Below, in pieces: positions 27,409 through 37,147 of a DNA stretch of 64,000 bases; positions within the stretch are counted from its first letter, which is position 1, and each line of letters starts with the position of its first letter. Origin of the DNA: Paraburkholderia sp. HP33-1 (GTDB lineage: Bacteria > Pseudomonadota > Gammaproteobacteria > Burkholderiales > Burkholderiaceae); assembly GCF_021390595.1 (NCBI RefSeq), contig NZ_JAJEJR010000002.1, positions 1,364,001 through 1,428,000 of the forward strand, in the 5' to 3' direction. The translations under genes and the position numbers were made by a program. The notes under the pieces are model-generated. The model was not told the origin of the DNA, made no database searches, and saw only the letters and a list, made by a program, of their open reading frames with translations.

Positions 27409-28647
27409 TTAGAACTTGGTGATCAGACCGACGCCGACAGCAACCTGGCTGCGCGACGACGACGGCGTGCTGTTCTGGCCGTCACCGATGCTTGCGGTTG
27501 CATCGATGATGGTCTTGCCGTTGCCTGCCAGCGTCTGGCCGCCAGCGCGCTGATACGCTTCCAGCGCGTACAGGCCGGTACGCTTCGACAGCGTGTAGTA
27601 CTGCGAGAGGTTGAACTGGTTGTAGCTAGCCGTGTTCTCAATGCCGTTCGACGACGTTGCACGGGTGTAGCTATAGCCAGCGGCCAGGTCCAGCACCGAG
27701 ATCGGCTTCCAGTGCAGCACTGCGCCACCGGTGTTCCAGATTTGCGTGCCGTGGAACAGCGAACCCGTGCCCGCAGCGTATTGAACGTTCGAGTATGCGA
27801 ACGAAACGTCCCACGCCGAGTTGAACGCATAGCCGCCCGTCACTGCAACGCGCTGCTGCTTCGCTGCGGTCTGGAAGCCGTTGTTGATTGCCGACACGGC
27901 CGGCTGAGCGCCGTTGTTCGACATCGCGGAATTCCAGTTCGTGCTGGCCGCGGCAGTGGCGGTGGCGGGGGTGAAAATCCCTGCATTGTCGATGCGCTGG
28001 ATACCTGCAGCGATACCGACCGGGCCGTTCAGGTACTGTGCTGCCACGCTCCAGACCTGGCCAGCAGCGAAGCTGCCCGGGTTGCCGCCCAGCGAGTACG
28101 AACCGCTGACCGTCAGACCCGAGAAGTTCGGCGACGTGTAGACCAGCGAGTTGTTCGAGCGGTACAGCGTATCCAGCGAGTCGATATCACCCGGGTGCGC
28201 GCCGTAGAAACCGGTCAGCCACGTGGTCGGGCTGTACGGCGACAGCAGCGTGTAGTACGACGTGTACTGGCGGCCAGCCGTCAGCGTACCGAACTTCGCG
28301 TTCGTCAGACCGACCCATGCCTGGCGGTTGAATGCCAGACCCGACACGCCTTCCGCGCCGGTTGCGCTGTTAAAGCCCTGTTCCAACGTGAAAATCGTCT
28401 TCGTGCCGCCGCCCAGATCTTCCGAGCCCTTCAGGCCGAAACGGCTACCTGCCCAGACGCCGTTGATCATCTTGACCACCGAGCGACCACCCGCCGACGG
28501 CTTCGCCGAAGCCAATGCGCTCAACGACGTCGAGCTGCTCTGCCAACCCAACCCCGCGTCAACGATACCGTACAACGTCACGCTGCTTTGAGCATGCGCG
28601 CTCAGGGCGACCAACCCCACAGCCGAAGCGATAACTGCCTTTTTCAT
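27409..28647 (-). CDS. Gram-negative trimeric porin (OmpC/Burkholderia type)
   Basis: A 412-residue outer-membrane 16-strand porin. Signal peptide MKKAVIASAVGLVALSAHAQ, first strand SSVTLYGIVDAGLGW, the porin hallmark SRFGLKGSEDLGGGTKTIFTLEQGF, and C-terminal VAVGVGLITKF with terminal Phe as the assembly signal. GAGGAG precedes the ATG. It starts 77 bp downstream of dctM on the same strand and is followed by a terminator, so it may be the last gene of the TRAP operon and provide outer-membrane entry for sugar acids. The operon link is inferred from spacing. Confidence 0.93.
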   Translation of the reverse strand: MKKAVIASAVGLVALSAHAQSSVTLYGIVDAGLGWQSSSTSLSALASAKPSAGGRSVVKMINGVWAGSRFGLKGSEDLGGGTKTIFTLEQGFNSATGAEGVSGLAFNRQAWVGLTNAKFGTLTAGRQYTSYYTLLSPYSPTTWLTGFYGAHPGDIDSLDTLYRSNNSLVYTSPNFSGLTVSGSYSLGGNPGSFAAGQVWSVAAQYLNGPVGIAAGIQRIDNAGIFTPATATAAASTNWNSAMSNNGAQPAVSAINNGFQTAAKQQRVAVTGGYAFNSAWDVSFAYSNVQYAAGTGSLFHGTQIWNTGGAVLHWKPISVLDLAAGYSYTRATSSNGIENTASYNQFNLSQYYTLSKRTGLYALEAYQRAGGQTLAGNGKTIIDATASIGDGQNSTPSSSRSQVAVGVGLITKF

Positions 28648-28724
28648 TTTTACTCCTCGTTAAAAACTTTCTATGAACGGCCTGTACGAGCGCCGCTGAG
28701 TGTGGTGAAGACGTCTTATTTGGA

Positions 28725-30077
28725 TCAGAACACCGGGTGACCGTTGATGATGCTCGGCAACCAGGTCGAGAACCACGGGACATAGGTGACTACATTGATC
28801 GCCGAGAAGATAGCGAGGTAATACGGCCACGCCACCTTAGTAGTTTCCCCTATCGACACGTTGCCAATTGCGCACCCAATAAACTGAACTGAACCAATCG
28901 GCGGATGCACGAGACCCAATGCGCAGTTCAGCAGGATCATGATGCCGAACTGAACCGGGCCCACACCGTTGTGCATTGCCATCGGCAGGAACAGCGGGGT
29001 CGTGATCAGGATGTGCGCCGCCATGTCGACGAACGTACCGAGGAACACCTGAATGACGTTGATGTACAACAGCATCAGCCAGGGCAGCGAGGTCGCGCCG
29101 TCGAGCATGCGTTCGATCGCGTCGGGGATCTCCAGATAGGCCATCTGGAAACGCAGCATGTTCGACACGCCGATCAGCAGCAGCACCACGCCGGTCGTTT
29201 TCGCCGCCTTGCCGAGCGCATGGCCGAGCTTCGCCATCGACAACGAGCGATACACGAAGATGGTCAGCACCAGCGAATAACCCACGGCAATCGCGGCGGC
29301 CTCTGTTGCAGTGGCAATACCGCGCGCAACACAGAACAGAATGATCGCGATGACCATCAGACCCGGCACCGCACCGATGAACGTACGCAGCACCGCCATC
29401 CAGCCCGGGAAGCGCTGTAGTCCGGTCGAGCCGTCGGGACGGCGCGGATAGCCGAACTTGACGGCCTGCCAGTAAGCGGCGATCAGCACGAAGCCCATCA
29501 CCCACAGCACCGGCAACAGACCCGAGAACAGCAGATCGCCGATCGACACACCGCTCATCTGCTTGCCGTTCAGCACGCCGCTCACGCCTTGCGCCGCGAA
29601 CGCGTAGATGATCATGTTGGTCGAGGTCGGCATCAGCGCGCCGGCCAGCGATGAGTGCGTGGTCACGTTGACCGCGTAGGCGGCGCTATAGCCTTCGCGC
29701 TTCATCAGCGGGATCACGACGCCGCCCATGGCCGACGTATCCGCGGTCGGCGAACCCGACACGCCGCCGAACAGCGTACAGGCAACCACGTTGGCCATGC
29801 CGAGGCCACCGCGGAAATGGCCGACCGTGGCCTGCGCGAAACGCAGGATGCGGTCAGCGATACCGCCGTGAAGCATCAGCTCGCCGGAGAAGATGAAGAA
29901 CGGGACCGCGAGGAACGAAAAACCGTTCATGCCCGAGATCATCGACTGCATCGCGGTCGCGGTCGGCAGACCTTCGAACAGATACGTCAGAACGCAGGAC
30001 AGACCCAACGCGAATGAAACCGGAACCCCGAGGAAGAGGAAAACTAGAAAACTGGCGGTAAGAAGGGCAAGTTCCAT
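28725..30077 (-). CDS. dctM: TRAP transporter large permease subunit (DctM)
   Basis: A 450-residue inner-membrane subunit with about 12 helices that conducts the substrate using a Na+ gradient. It begins MELALLTASFLVFLFLGVPVSFALG, and carries GGVSGSPTADTSAMG in the scoop region and HPPIGSVQFIGCAIG near the end, both typical DctM motifs. The ATG at 30077 is chosen because the longer reading enters the dctQ gene. It lies 13 bp after dctQ. Context (uronate/aldarate island, operator upstream of dctP) suggests galacturonate, glucuronate or an aldarate as cargo. Confidence 0.93.
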   Translation of the reverse strand: MELALLTASFLVFLFLGVPVSFALGLSCVLTYLFEGLPTATAMQSMISGMNGFSFLAVPFFIFSGELMLHGGIADRILRFAQATVGHFRGGLGMANVVACTLFGGVSGSPTADTSAMGGVVIPLMKREGYSAAYAVNVTTHSSLAGALMPTSTNMIIYAFAAQGVSGVLNGKQMSGVSIGDLLFSGLLPVLWVMGFVLIAAYWQAVKFGYPRRPDGSTGLQRFPGWMAVLRTFIGAVPGLMVIAIILFCVARGIATATEAAAIAVGYSLVLTIFVYRSLSMAKLGHALGKAAKTTGVVLLLIGVSNMLRFQMAYLEIPDAIERMLDGATSLPWLMLLYINVIQVFLGTFVDMAAHILITTPLFLPMAMHNGVGPVQFGIMILLNCALGLVHPPIGSVQFIGCAIGNVSIGETTKVAWPYYLAIFSAINVVTYVPWFSTWLPSIINGHPVF

Positions 30078-30090
30078 GATGGTTCTACTT

Positions 30091-30603
30091 TTATTCCGTG
30101 GCGGAGAGTTCGAGCGCTGGCTCTTCCCGTTTTTTCCCGGAGAAGAGCTCGAGCAGATGCTCGATCGAGAACAACGCGATGCACACACTCGCGATGATCG
30201 GGATCACGTAGCGCACGCCTTCCGGCACGCCGATGATCGGAATGCGGTCGCCCATCGTGGTTTCCGCCATCTCGAAGCAACCGATGAAAACCGCCACCGC
30301 GAAAGCGATCAGGCAGAGGTGCTGAATCCCTTTCGCAATCAACTGGCCCTTCTCCGGCAATGTCTTGACGAGCGAGTCGAGTCCGATGTGACCGCCCTCG
30401 CGAACCTTGAGCGCGGCGCCGAACATCGCGATCAGGATCACCAGCAACAATGCGATGGGCTCGACGTAATCGGGTGCGTCGCTAAACACGTAGCGCATCA
30501 CCACGCTATAAATCACGAGCAGGCAAAGTGCGGCGAGGCTCAACGACGCCACGACCAGCAGCACGCGAAAAAGAAAATCATTTGGGCGTTTCAGGAAACT
30601 CAT
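30091..30603 (-). CDS. dctQ: TRAP transporter small permease subunit (DctQ)
   Basis: A 170-residue four-helix membrane subunit that holds the large permease in place. It has DFLFRVLLVVASLSLAALCLLVIYSVVMRYVF, DYVEPIALLLVILIAMFGAALKVREGGHIGLD and two further helices, matching DctQ. It starts at the ATG at 30603; an earlier in-frame start would add unconserved residues. It lies between dctP and dctM, with 179 bp after dctP and 13 bp before dctM. Confidence 0.92.
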   Translation of the reverse strand: MSFLKRPNDFLFRVLLVVASLSLAALCLLVIYSVVMRYVFSDAPDYVEPIALLLVILIAMFGAALKVREGGHIGLDSLVKTLPEKGQLIAKGIQHLCLIAFAVAVFIGCFEMAETTMGDRIPIIGVPEGVRYVIPIIASVCIALFSIEHLLELFSGKKREEPALELSATE

Positions 30604-30782
30604 GACCCTGTCCTTGCTTACGACCGACTTATGCTTGAAATTCAGCCGTCCCGACGAGACGCCATCTGTACACACGCGCGCGCCATCGCGCGACGGACGG
30701 TCTCGCGAGTTTCCTCGCGGGACCAGTCACGCCGCTGCTGCGATAAACGTTGCTGATGCTGATTGCGTCCGGGACGCGAGAC

Positions 30783-31943
<1,161 letters not shown>

Positions 31944-31990
31944 TTACCTCAATCGCGCTGCCACACAAACACAGAAAGCCATTTGTTTGG

Positions 31991-32020
31991 ACTTATATGT
32001 TGTACGACGACATATGAAGT
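31991..32020. promoter_or_regulatory. Aldarate-regulon operator, copy A (upstream of dctP)
   Basis: Imperfect 30-bp palindrome with core GTTGTACGACGACATATGA at 31999-32017 and outer arms ACTTATAT / ATATGAAGT. It matches the element shared by the island's promoters and is the most symmetric copy. Confidence 0.75.
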
Positions 32021-32048
32021 CTATTAAAGGGGTTTTAACTTGTACAGA

Positions 32049-32060
32049 CGGTATTTACCC
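32049..32060 (-). promoter_or_regulatory. Second shared motif GGGTAAATACCG, copy 1
   Basis: Read on the minus strand, GGGTAAATACCG lies 31 bp upstream of operator A. The same 12-mer, with changes only at two positions, is found upstream of garD and of the second uronate dehydrogenase. Confidence 0.5.
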
Positions 32061-32212
32061 GCATCAAGAAAAGCGCCGGTACCTATGACCGACGTGGCAT
32101 CCCGCCAAGGCCCCGCGCCGTCTGGCATTGGATGGGGACGGAATCGGCGGGGTCTCCGGAGGTGTTGTTTTTTTGCTGAAGAAACACGAGGACCGTGGTC
32201 TCTACGCTACAT

Positions 32213-32231
32213 GTTGTACGATGAGTGACGA
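32213..32231. promoter_or_regulatory. Aldarate-regulon operator, weak copy B
   Basis: GTTGTACGATGAGTGACGA keeps the left half of the consensus (GTTGTACGATGA) but not the right. It may be a half-site or chance. Confidence 0.35.
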
Positions 32232-32261
32232 ATGCCGGGCTACGAAAACAGACCCAAAAAT

Positions 32262-32294
32262 TAAAAACGCCGGGAAAAAAATTTCATCCCGGCG
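32262..32294 (-). terminator. Intrinsic terminator of the udh-lactonase operon
   Basis: Stem CGCCGGGA (32268-32275) pairs with TCCCGGCG (32287-32294); on the minus strand it is followed by TTTTTAATTTTT. It lies just after the lactonase stop. Confidence 0.8.
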
Positions 32295-32314
32295 CATGCG
32301 TGTTGTAAGGCTGA

Positions 32315-33244
32315 TTACAGTTGACCTGCGTATTCGGGCTCAAGCAGCCCGCTCACGCCAGGCCGCAGCGCGAACACATGACCGTCGTGCTCGCTCGCGC
32401 CGTTGGCCGGGCGAATCGACGTGACGAACAGCGTATCGAGATCACGGCCGCCGAACGCGCACATTGCAGGCTTGATGGCCGGCACCGGAATCTGCCGGTC
32501 CAGCTTGCCTTGTGGCGTGAAGCGCAGCAGCAGACCGGCGTCGTTCGCACAGATCCAGTAGCAGCCGTCGGCGTCCACTGCCGCGCCGTCCGGGCGGCCC
32601 GCGTAGTGGTGCAGATCGGCGAACACGCGACGGTTGCGCGGCTCGCCGGTCTCGACGTCGTAGTCGAACGCCCAGATCAGCCGGCGCAGCGGATGCGAGT
32701 CGGACAGATACATCGTCGCGCCGTCCGGCGACCAGCCGAGGCCGTTCTGCGTGATCAGCGAATCGACGACCGGCGCGGACAGCACGCCCTTCGCGTCGAA
32801 GCGGTACAGCGCACCGGCCGGGATCGCCGCGGCCATGTCCATGACCATCGTGCCGGCCCAGAAGCGTCCTTGCCGATCGCAGCGGCCATCGTTGAAACGC
32901 ATGCCACTGTGGGGAAATTCTGGTGCCGCCAGCTTGCGCAGCGACGCCGTGAGCGGCCCGCCGCTCGCCGCTTTCGACGCATCCGCGAGCGTGAGCGCGA
33001 ACAACCCGGTCTCGCAGCCGGCGAGCACCGTGCCGGCCCTATCGAACGCGATACAGGCGACCTGTTCCGGCAGCAGCCATTCGGTGCGCTTGCCCGTCTC
33101 GAGCGAGCCACGCACGATCTTCTTCGCCGGAATGTCGACCCAGTACAGCGCCTGCTCGGCCGCGCGCCAGACCGGGCTTTCGCCCGTGGCCGCAGGCAGC
33201 GGCCCCGCCGCCTCGAACCGCACTACCTGCGGATTCGCGCTCAT
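32315..33244 (-). CDS. SMP-30/gluconolactonase-family lactone hydrolase
   Basis: A 309-residue six-bladed propeller hydrolase. Motifs: ATGESPVWRAAEQALYWVDIPAKKI with the metal Glu, GMRFNDGRCDRQGRFWAGTM with Asn/Asp ligands, GLGWSPDGATMYLSDS, and GRPDGAAVDADGCYW. Its ATG overlaps the uronate dehydrogenase stop by one base (TAATG), so it is translationally coupled. That makes hydrolysis of the aldarolactone released by uronate dehydrogenase the natural role, as for UxuL-type lactonases, which belong to this same family. Hydrolysis of other sugar lactones cannot be excluded. Confidence 0.88.
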   Translation of the reverse strand: MSANPQVVRFEAAGPLPAATGESPVWRAAEQALYWVDIPAKKIVRGSLETGKRTEWLLPEQVACIAFDRAGTVLAGCETGLFALTLADASKAASGGPLTASLRKLAAPEFPHSGMRFNDGRCDRQGRFWAGTMVMDMAAAIPAGALYRFDAKGVLSAPVVDSLITQNGLGWSPDGATMYLSDSHPLRRLIWAFDYDVETGEPRNRRVFADLHHYAGRPDGAAVDADGCYWICANDAGLLLRFTPQGKLDRQIPVPAIKPAMCAFGGRDLDTLFVTSIRPANGASEHDGHVFALRPGVSGLLEPEYAGQL

Positions 33245-34095
33245 TATTTGGGCTCCCGCTTCGGCTCCATCGGACCGGCAAGCACGAACGGGCCGCCCTG
33301 GTACAACTGGGTCGGGTCGTCGAAGCGCGTGTCGGGGGCGCTCGGCGGGAACAGGTGCTCGAACTGCGCCGAGCTGTCCTGCGGACGGTAGCCGAGGAAC
33401 GCGGCGTTCGTGTTGTCGACCCACGAGATGCGGTTGTTCGACACGCCGTAAACGATCGCGTGGCCGACGCGGTTCGTGAACAGCGAGCAGCGCACGAGTT
33501 CGATGAAATCGCGGTAGCTCAAATAAGTGACCAGCATCCGCGCGGTCTTCGGCTGCTCGAACGACGAGCCGATCCGCAGACACACGGTTTCGAGGCCGAA
33601 GCGGTCGAAGTAGTAGCGCGACAGCGACTCGCCGAAGCACTTCGTCACGCCGTACATGCCGTCCGGGCGCAGCGGCACGTTGGTATCGAGAACTGACGTC
33701 ACCGGGTGGAATCCGACCGCGTGATTCGAGCTCGCGTAGATGACGCGCTTCACGCCGTGCTTCTGCGCGGCCGAGTACAGGTTGTACACGCCGCGGATGT
33801 TCGCTTCGAGCAGGTCTTCGAACGGCGCTTCGACGGAAATGCCGCCGAGATGCACCACCGCGTCGACGCCTTCGAGCAGCGCGTGCACCGCCGCTTCATC
33901 GGCGAGATTGACGACCTGCGCTTCCTCGTGCGCGGCGACTTCGCCGAGCGACGAGATATCGGACACGCGCACGACGTCGGCCCATTGCGCGAGCGCGGGA
34001 CGCAGTTGCTTGCCGAGGTTGCCCGCGGCACCGGTGAGCAGCAGACGACGGAAGGGTTTCTTGGTAGCGGAGCGGTCAACGTTCAAATCGGTCAT
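33244..34095 (-). CDS. udh: Uronate dehydrogenase (NAD-dependent), copy 1
   Basis: A 283-residue extended short-chain dehydrogenase. TGAAGNLGKQL (about 21-31) binds NAD+, and VVHLGGISVEAPFEDLLEANIRG and SSNHAVGFHP are uronate-dehydrogenase features. The catalytic Tyr and Lys lie in DGMYGVTKCFGE (Y148, K152). It oxidises glucuronate or galacturonate to the aldarolactone, which the overlapping lactonase gene would open. Terminators lie at both ends of this two-gene operon. A second, diverged copy lies at 44742-45536. Confidence 0.9.
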   Translation of the reverse strand: MTDLNVDRSATKKPFRRLLLTGAAGNLGKQLRPALAQWADVVRVSDISSLGEVAAHEEAQVVNLADEAAVHALLEGVDAVVHLGGISVEAPFEDLLEANIRGVYNLYSAAQKHGVKRVIYASSNHAVGFHPVTSVLDTNVPLRPDGMYGVTKCFGESLSRYYFDRFGLETVCLRIGSSFEQPKTARMLVTYLSYRDFIELVRCSLFTNRVGHAIVYGVSNNRISWVDNTNAAFLGYRPQDSSAQFEHLFPPSAPDTRFDDPTQLYQGGPFVLAGPMEPKREPK

Positions 34096-34130
34096 GTCTC
34101 TTTGCTGTTGTGATGGCGATTGGATCTATT

Positions 34131-34167
34131 GAATAGAAAAGCGAGCGCCGGCTGGACCGGCGCTCGC
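34131..34167 (-). terminator. Intrinsic terminator after garD
   Basis: GCGAGCGCCGG (34141-34151), loop CTGGA, CCGGCGCTCGC (34157-34167): perfect 11-bp stem. On the minus strand it is followed by TTTTC. It separates garD from the udh operon. Confidence 0.8.
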
Positions 34168-34195
34168 CTGAGGTTTGATGGCGCAGGGTGCCTGA

Positions 34196-35785
34196 TCAGG
34201 TCACCGGCGCCGGGTTGAACAGCGTCAACGCATTGTGCAGTCCGAGCTTCTCCGCGCAGGTCTGCTGGCGGCCGCTCGCGACTTCGAGCATCAGGCGGAA
34301 CAGCTCCCAGCCCACCTCCTCGATGCTGGACTGGCCGGTCGCGATCGTGCCGGCGTTGATGTCCATCAGGTCATGCCAGCGACGCGCGAGGTCCGAACGC
34401 GTCGCGACCTTGATGACCGGCACTTCCGCGAGGCTGTACGGCGTGCCGCGGCCCGTCGTGAACACGTGCAGCGTGATGCCCGAGGCGACCTGCAGCGTGC
34501 CGCAGATGAAGTCGCTGGCCGGCGTCGCCGCATAGATCAGGCCCTTCTGTTGGACCTTCTCACCAGGCGACAGCACGCCCGAGATCGCCGAGTTGCCCGA
34601 CTTGATGATCGAGCCCATCGCCTTTTCGACGATGTTCGACAGGCCGCCCTTCTTGTTGCCGGGCGTCGTGTTCGCGCTGCGGTCCGCGCCGCCGCGCTTC
34701 AGGTAATCGTCGTACCACTGCATCTCGCGAATGATCGCCTGTGCGACATCCGCGTTGGCTGCGCGCGCGGTCAGCTGATCGACGCCGTCGCGCACTTCGG
34801 TGACTTCCGAGAACATCACGGTCGCGCCGGCGCGCACCAGCAGGTCGGTCGCGAAGCCGACGGCCGGGTTCGCGGTCAGGCCCGAGAACGCGTCGCTGCC
34901 GCCGCACTGCACGCCGATCACCAGATCCGACGCCGGGCAGGTTTCGCGGCGGCGGTTGTTCAGGCGCTTCAGGTGCCCCTCGGCCATCTTCATGATCGAC
35001 GTGATCATCGACTGGAAGCCGACGTGCGATTCATCCTGCAGCACCACGACGTCGCCGTTCTGATCGAGCGCCATGTCGCCGATATCGGCGACATCGTCGA
35101 CGACCGCGGCCGCCGCGATCGGAATCGTGCCCGGCGGCATCAGACGCTCGGGCTGCAGCTTCTCGCAGCCGAGGCTCACCATCATCACTTCGCCGCCGAA
35201 GTTCGGATTCAGCGCGATGTTGCGCACGGTGCGGATCGGCACCATCGCGTCGGGCGCGTCGATCGCGACGCCGCAGCCGTAGGTGTGGCCGAGGCTGACG
35301 ACATCGTCGACGTTCGGATATTTCGGCAGCAGCTCGGCCTTGATACGCGTGACGGCGTGTTGCACAACGTCGGCTACGCACTGCACGGTGGTCGTGATCG
35401 CGAGGATGTTGCGCGTGCCGACCGAGCCGTCCGAGTTACGGTAGCCCTCGAACGTGTAGCCTTCGAGCGCCGGCATGTCCGGCGCCTTGATCGTGGCGAT
35501 CGGCAGGTCTTCGAGCCCCGGCGGGCTCGGCATGCGGATCACGTGCTCGTTGATCCAGCTGCCCTTCGGCAGCGGCTTCAGCGCATAGCCGATCACCACG
35601 TTGTAGCGGATGACCTCGTCGCCCTCGGCGAGATCGGCCAGCGCGACCTTGTGGCCCTGCGGCACACGCTCGCGCAGCCTGAGGCCATCGGGAAACACCG
35701 CGCCCTCGCCCAGACCGCCGTCGTTGACGACGATCGCGACATTGTCATTGGGATGAACGCGTATGTAGAGCGGAGTTTGTTCCAT
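34196..35785 (-). CDS. garD: Galactarate dehydratase
   Basis: A 529-residue UxaA/GarD-family enzyme that dehydrates galactarate to 5-dehydro-4-deoxyglucarate. An N-terminal SAF-like domain ([23 protein letters not shown]) precedes the catalytic region with [55 protein letters not shown] and a C-terminal [20 protein letters not shown]. Length and the GarD-specific start fit galactarate dehydratase rather than altronate dehydratase. The ATG at 35785 has AAGGAT upstream. It is divergent from kdgD across a spacer with at least three operator-like elements. Confidence 0.92.
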   Translation of the reverse strand: MEQTPLYIRVHPNDNVAIVVNDGGLGEGAVFPDGLRLRERVPQGHKVALADLAEGDEVIRYNVVIGYALKPLPKGSWINEHVIRMPSPPGLEDLPIATIKAPDMPALEGYTFEGYRNSDGSVGTRNILAITTTVQCVADVVQHAVTRIKAELLPKYPNVDDVVSLGHTYGCGVAIDAPDAMVPIRTVRNIALNPNFGGEVMMVSLGCEKLQPERLMPPGTIPIAAAAVVDDVADIGDMALDQNGDVVVLQDESHVGFQSMITSIMKMAEGHLKRLNNRRRETCPASDLVIGVQCGGSDAFSGLTANPAVGFATDLLVRAGATVMFSEVTEVRDGVDQLTARAANADVAQAIIREMQWYDDYLKRGGADRSANTTPGNKKGGLSNIVEKAMGSIIKSGNSAISGVLSPGEKVQQKGLIYAATPASDFICGTLQVASGITLHVFTTGRGTPYSLAEVPVIKVATRSDLARRWHDLMDINAGTIATGQSSIEEVGWELFRLMLEVASGRQQTCAEKLGLHNALTLFNPAPVT

Positions 35786-35827
35786 TGAATCGATCCTTAA
35801 GGCGTAATCAGCCTGCTTCGCCAGCAA

Positions 35828-35850
35828 TCATACGTCATCCTACAACATGA
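35828..35850. promoter_or_regulatory. Aldarate-regulon operator, copy C (upstream of garD)
   Basis: On the minus strand the core reads GTTGTAGGATGACGTATGA (35828-35846), 43 bp before the garD start. Confidence 0.7.
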
Positions 35851-35867
35851 AACTTTGCCCGGATGTT

Positions 35868-35879
35868 CCGTATTTACCC
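35868..35879 (-). promoter_or_regulatory. Second shared motif GGGTAAATACGG, copy 2
   Basis: Minus-strand GGGTAAATACGG, 21 bp upstream of operator C. Its left end overlaps the perfect palindrome ACCCTATAGGGT (35876-35887). Confidence 0.5.
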
Positions 35880-35923
35880 TATAGGGTGAATTATGCCGTG
35901 AAAACCCCGTTGAGTTGTCCGAT

Positions 35924-35950
35924 TTCTTGTTGTACGATGACGTATAAGAA
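35924..35950. promoter_or_regulatory. Aldarate-regulon operator, copy D (garD-kdgD spacer)
   Basis: Core GTTGTACGATGACGTATAA (35929-35947) with outer arms TTCTTG / ATAAGAA. It lies 94 bp before the kdgD start and is the best match to the consensus. Confidence 0.75.
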
Positions 35951-35973
35951 ATCCAATTTCTAAAGAATTTCTA

Positions 35974-35997
35974 CCAGTACGACGTCCGTTGTACTGG
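35974..35997. promoter_or_regulatory. Inverted repeat before kdgD (copy E, divergent form)
   Basis: CCAGTAC, ten bases, GTACTGG: inverted repeat 44 bp before the kdgD start. It contains GTACGAC and TTGTAC, so it may be a divergent member of the operator family or a separate site. Confidence 0.45.
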
Positions 35998-36040
35998 CTG
36001 GATCCGACAAACACCGTAATCCGACGCCTGAATACTCAAC

Positions 36041-36958
36041 ATGACGACACCGCAGGAACTCAAGCAGATCGTTTCGGAAGGCCTCCTGTCCTTCCCCGTC
36101 ACCGACTTCGACGCTAAAGGCGACTTCCGCGCCGACACCTACGCCGAGCGCCTCGAATGGCTCGCTCCGTACGGCGCTTCGGCGCTGTTCGTCGCCGGCG
36201 GCACGGGTGAATTCTTCTCGCTGACACAAGACGACTACACGCAGGTCGTCAAGACCGCGGTCGAAGTCTGCAAGGGCAAGGTACCGATCCTCGCCGGCGC
36301 CGGCGGCCCGACCCGCGTGGCGATCGCCTACGCGAAGGAAGCTCAGCGCCTCGGCGCGCACGGCATCCTGCTGATGCCGCACTACTTGACCGAAGCCAGC
36401 CAGGACGGCATCGCAGAGCACGCGGAACAGGTCTGCAAGGCCGTGCCGAACATGGGCGTGATCATCTACAACCGCGCGAACTCCAAGCTTAACGCCGACA
36501 TGCTCGAACGTCTGGCCGACCGTTGCCCGAACCTGATCGGCTTCAAGGACGGTGTGGGCGAGATCGAAAACATGGTGACGATCCGCCGCCGCCTCGGCGA
36601 CCGCTTCTCGTACCTCGGCGGCCTGCCGACCGCGGAAGTCTACGCAGCAGCCTACAAGGCGCTGGGCGTGCCGGTGTACTCGTCGGCGGTGTTCAACTTC
36701 ATTCCGAAGACCGCGATGGACTTCTACCGCGCGATCGCCGCTGACGACCACGCCACGGTCGGCAAGCTGATCGACGAATTCTTCCTGCCGTACCTGAAGA
36801 TCCGCAACCGCCGCGCAGGCTACGCGGTCAGCATCGTCAAGGCTGGCGCGAAGCTGGTCGGCCACGACGCGGGTCCGGTGCGCGCACCGCTGACCGATCT
36901 GACTTCGGAAGAAATGGAGCAGCTCGACGCGCTGATCAAGAAGCTCGGACCGCAGTAG
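36041..36958 (+). CDS. kdgD: 5-dehydro-4-deoxyglucarate dehydratase
   Basis: A 305-residue class I enzyme of the DHDPS/NAL superfamily. It decarboxylates and dehydrates 5-dehydro-4-deoxyglucarate to 2,5-dioxopentanoate. [18 protein letters not shown], Tyr 143 in IIYNRANSK and Schiff-base K169 in [10 protein letters not shown] are visible, matching KdgD rather than dihydrodipicolinate synthase. It is the first gene of a rightward unit that continues with an MFS carrier. Its product is the substrate of the aldehyde dehydrogenase at 39616-41199. Confidence 0.94.
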   Translation: MTTPQELKQIVSEGLLSFPVTDFDAKGDFRADTYAERLEWLAPYGASALFVAGGTGEFFSLTQDDYTQVVKTAVEVCKGKVPILAGAGGPTRVAIAYAKEAQRLGAHGILLMPHYLTEASQDGIAEHAEQVCKAVPNMGVIIYNRANSKLNADMLERLADRCPNLIGFKDGVGEIENMVTIRRRLGDRFSYLGGLPTAEVYAAAYKALGVPVYSSAVFNFIPKTAMDFYRAIAADDHATVGKLIDEFFLPYLKIRNRRAGYAVSIVKAGAKLVGHDAGPVRAPLTDLTSEEMEQLDALIKKLGPQ

Positions 36959-37033
36959 GCACCGGCGCGACGGCTTCGAGCGAAGCGGCTCGCGAGCCTC
37001 ATCAGCGAGGGCCGCATAGACGGCCCCGTTGCG

Positions 37034-37066
37034 AACGCCCGGCACGGCAACGTCGCCGGGCGTTTG
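37034..37066 (+). terminator. Possible terminator or processing hairpin after kdgD
   Basis: ACGCCCGGC (37035-37043) pairs with GCCGGGCGT (37055-37063), followed by TTG. The T-run is short, so it may only partly separate kdgD from the MFS gene. Confidence 0.4.
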
Positions 37067-37147
37067 TGCATTTGCAGGACAGGCAGGCGCCCTGCGGGCC
37101 GCCCCGCGCGGAGGCCACACCTCCCTCGACAATTCAGGAGATGACCC

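Noticed and set aside
30678..30782. Possible gene between dctP and dctQ
   Set aside because: The spacer of about 180 bp holds only short frames without a ribosome site.
33245..33640. Extension of the lactonase frame upstream to 33640
   Set aside because: The extension lies within the uronate dehydrogenase gene, is Arg-rich, and the TAATG overlap gives a clean start at 33244.
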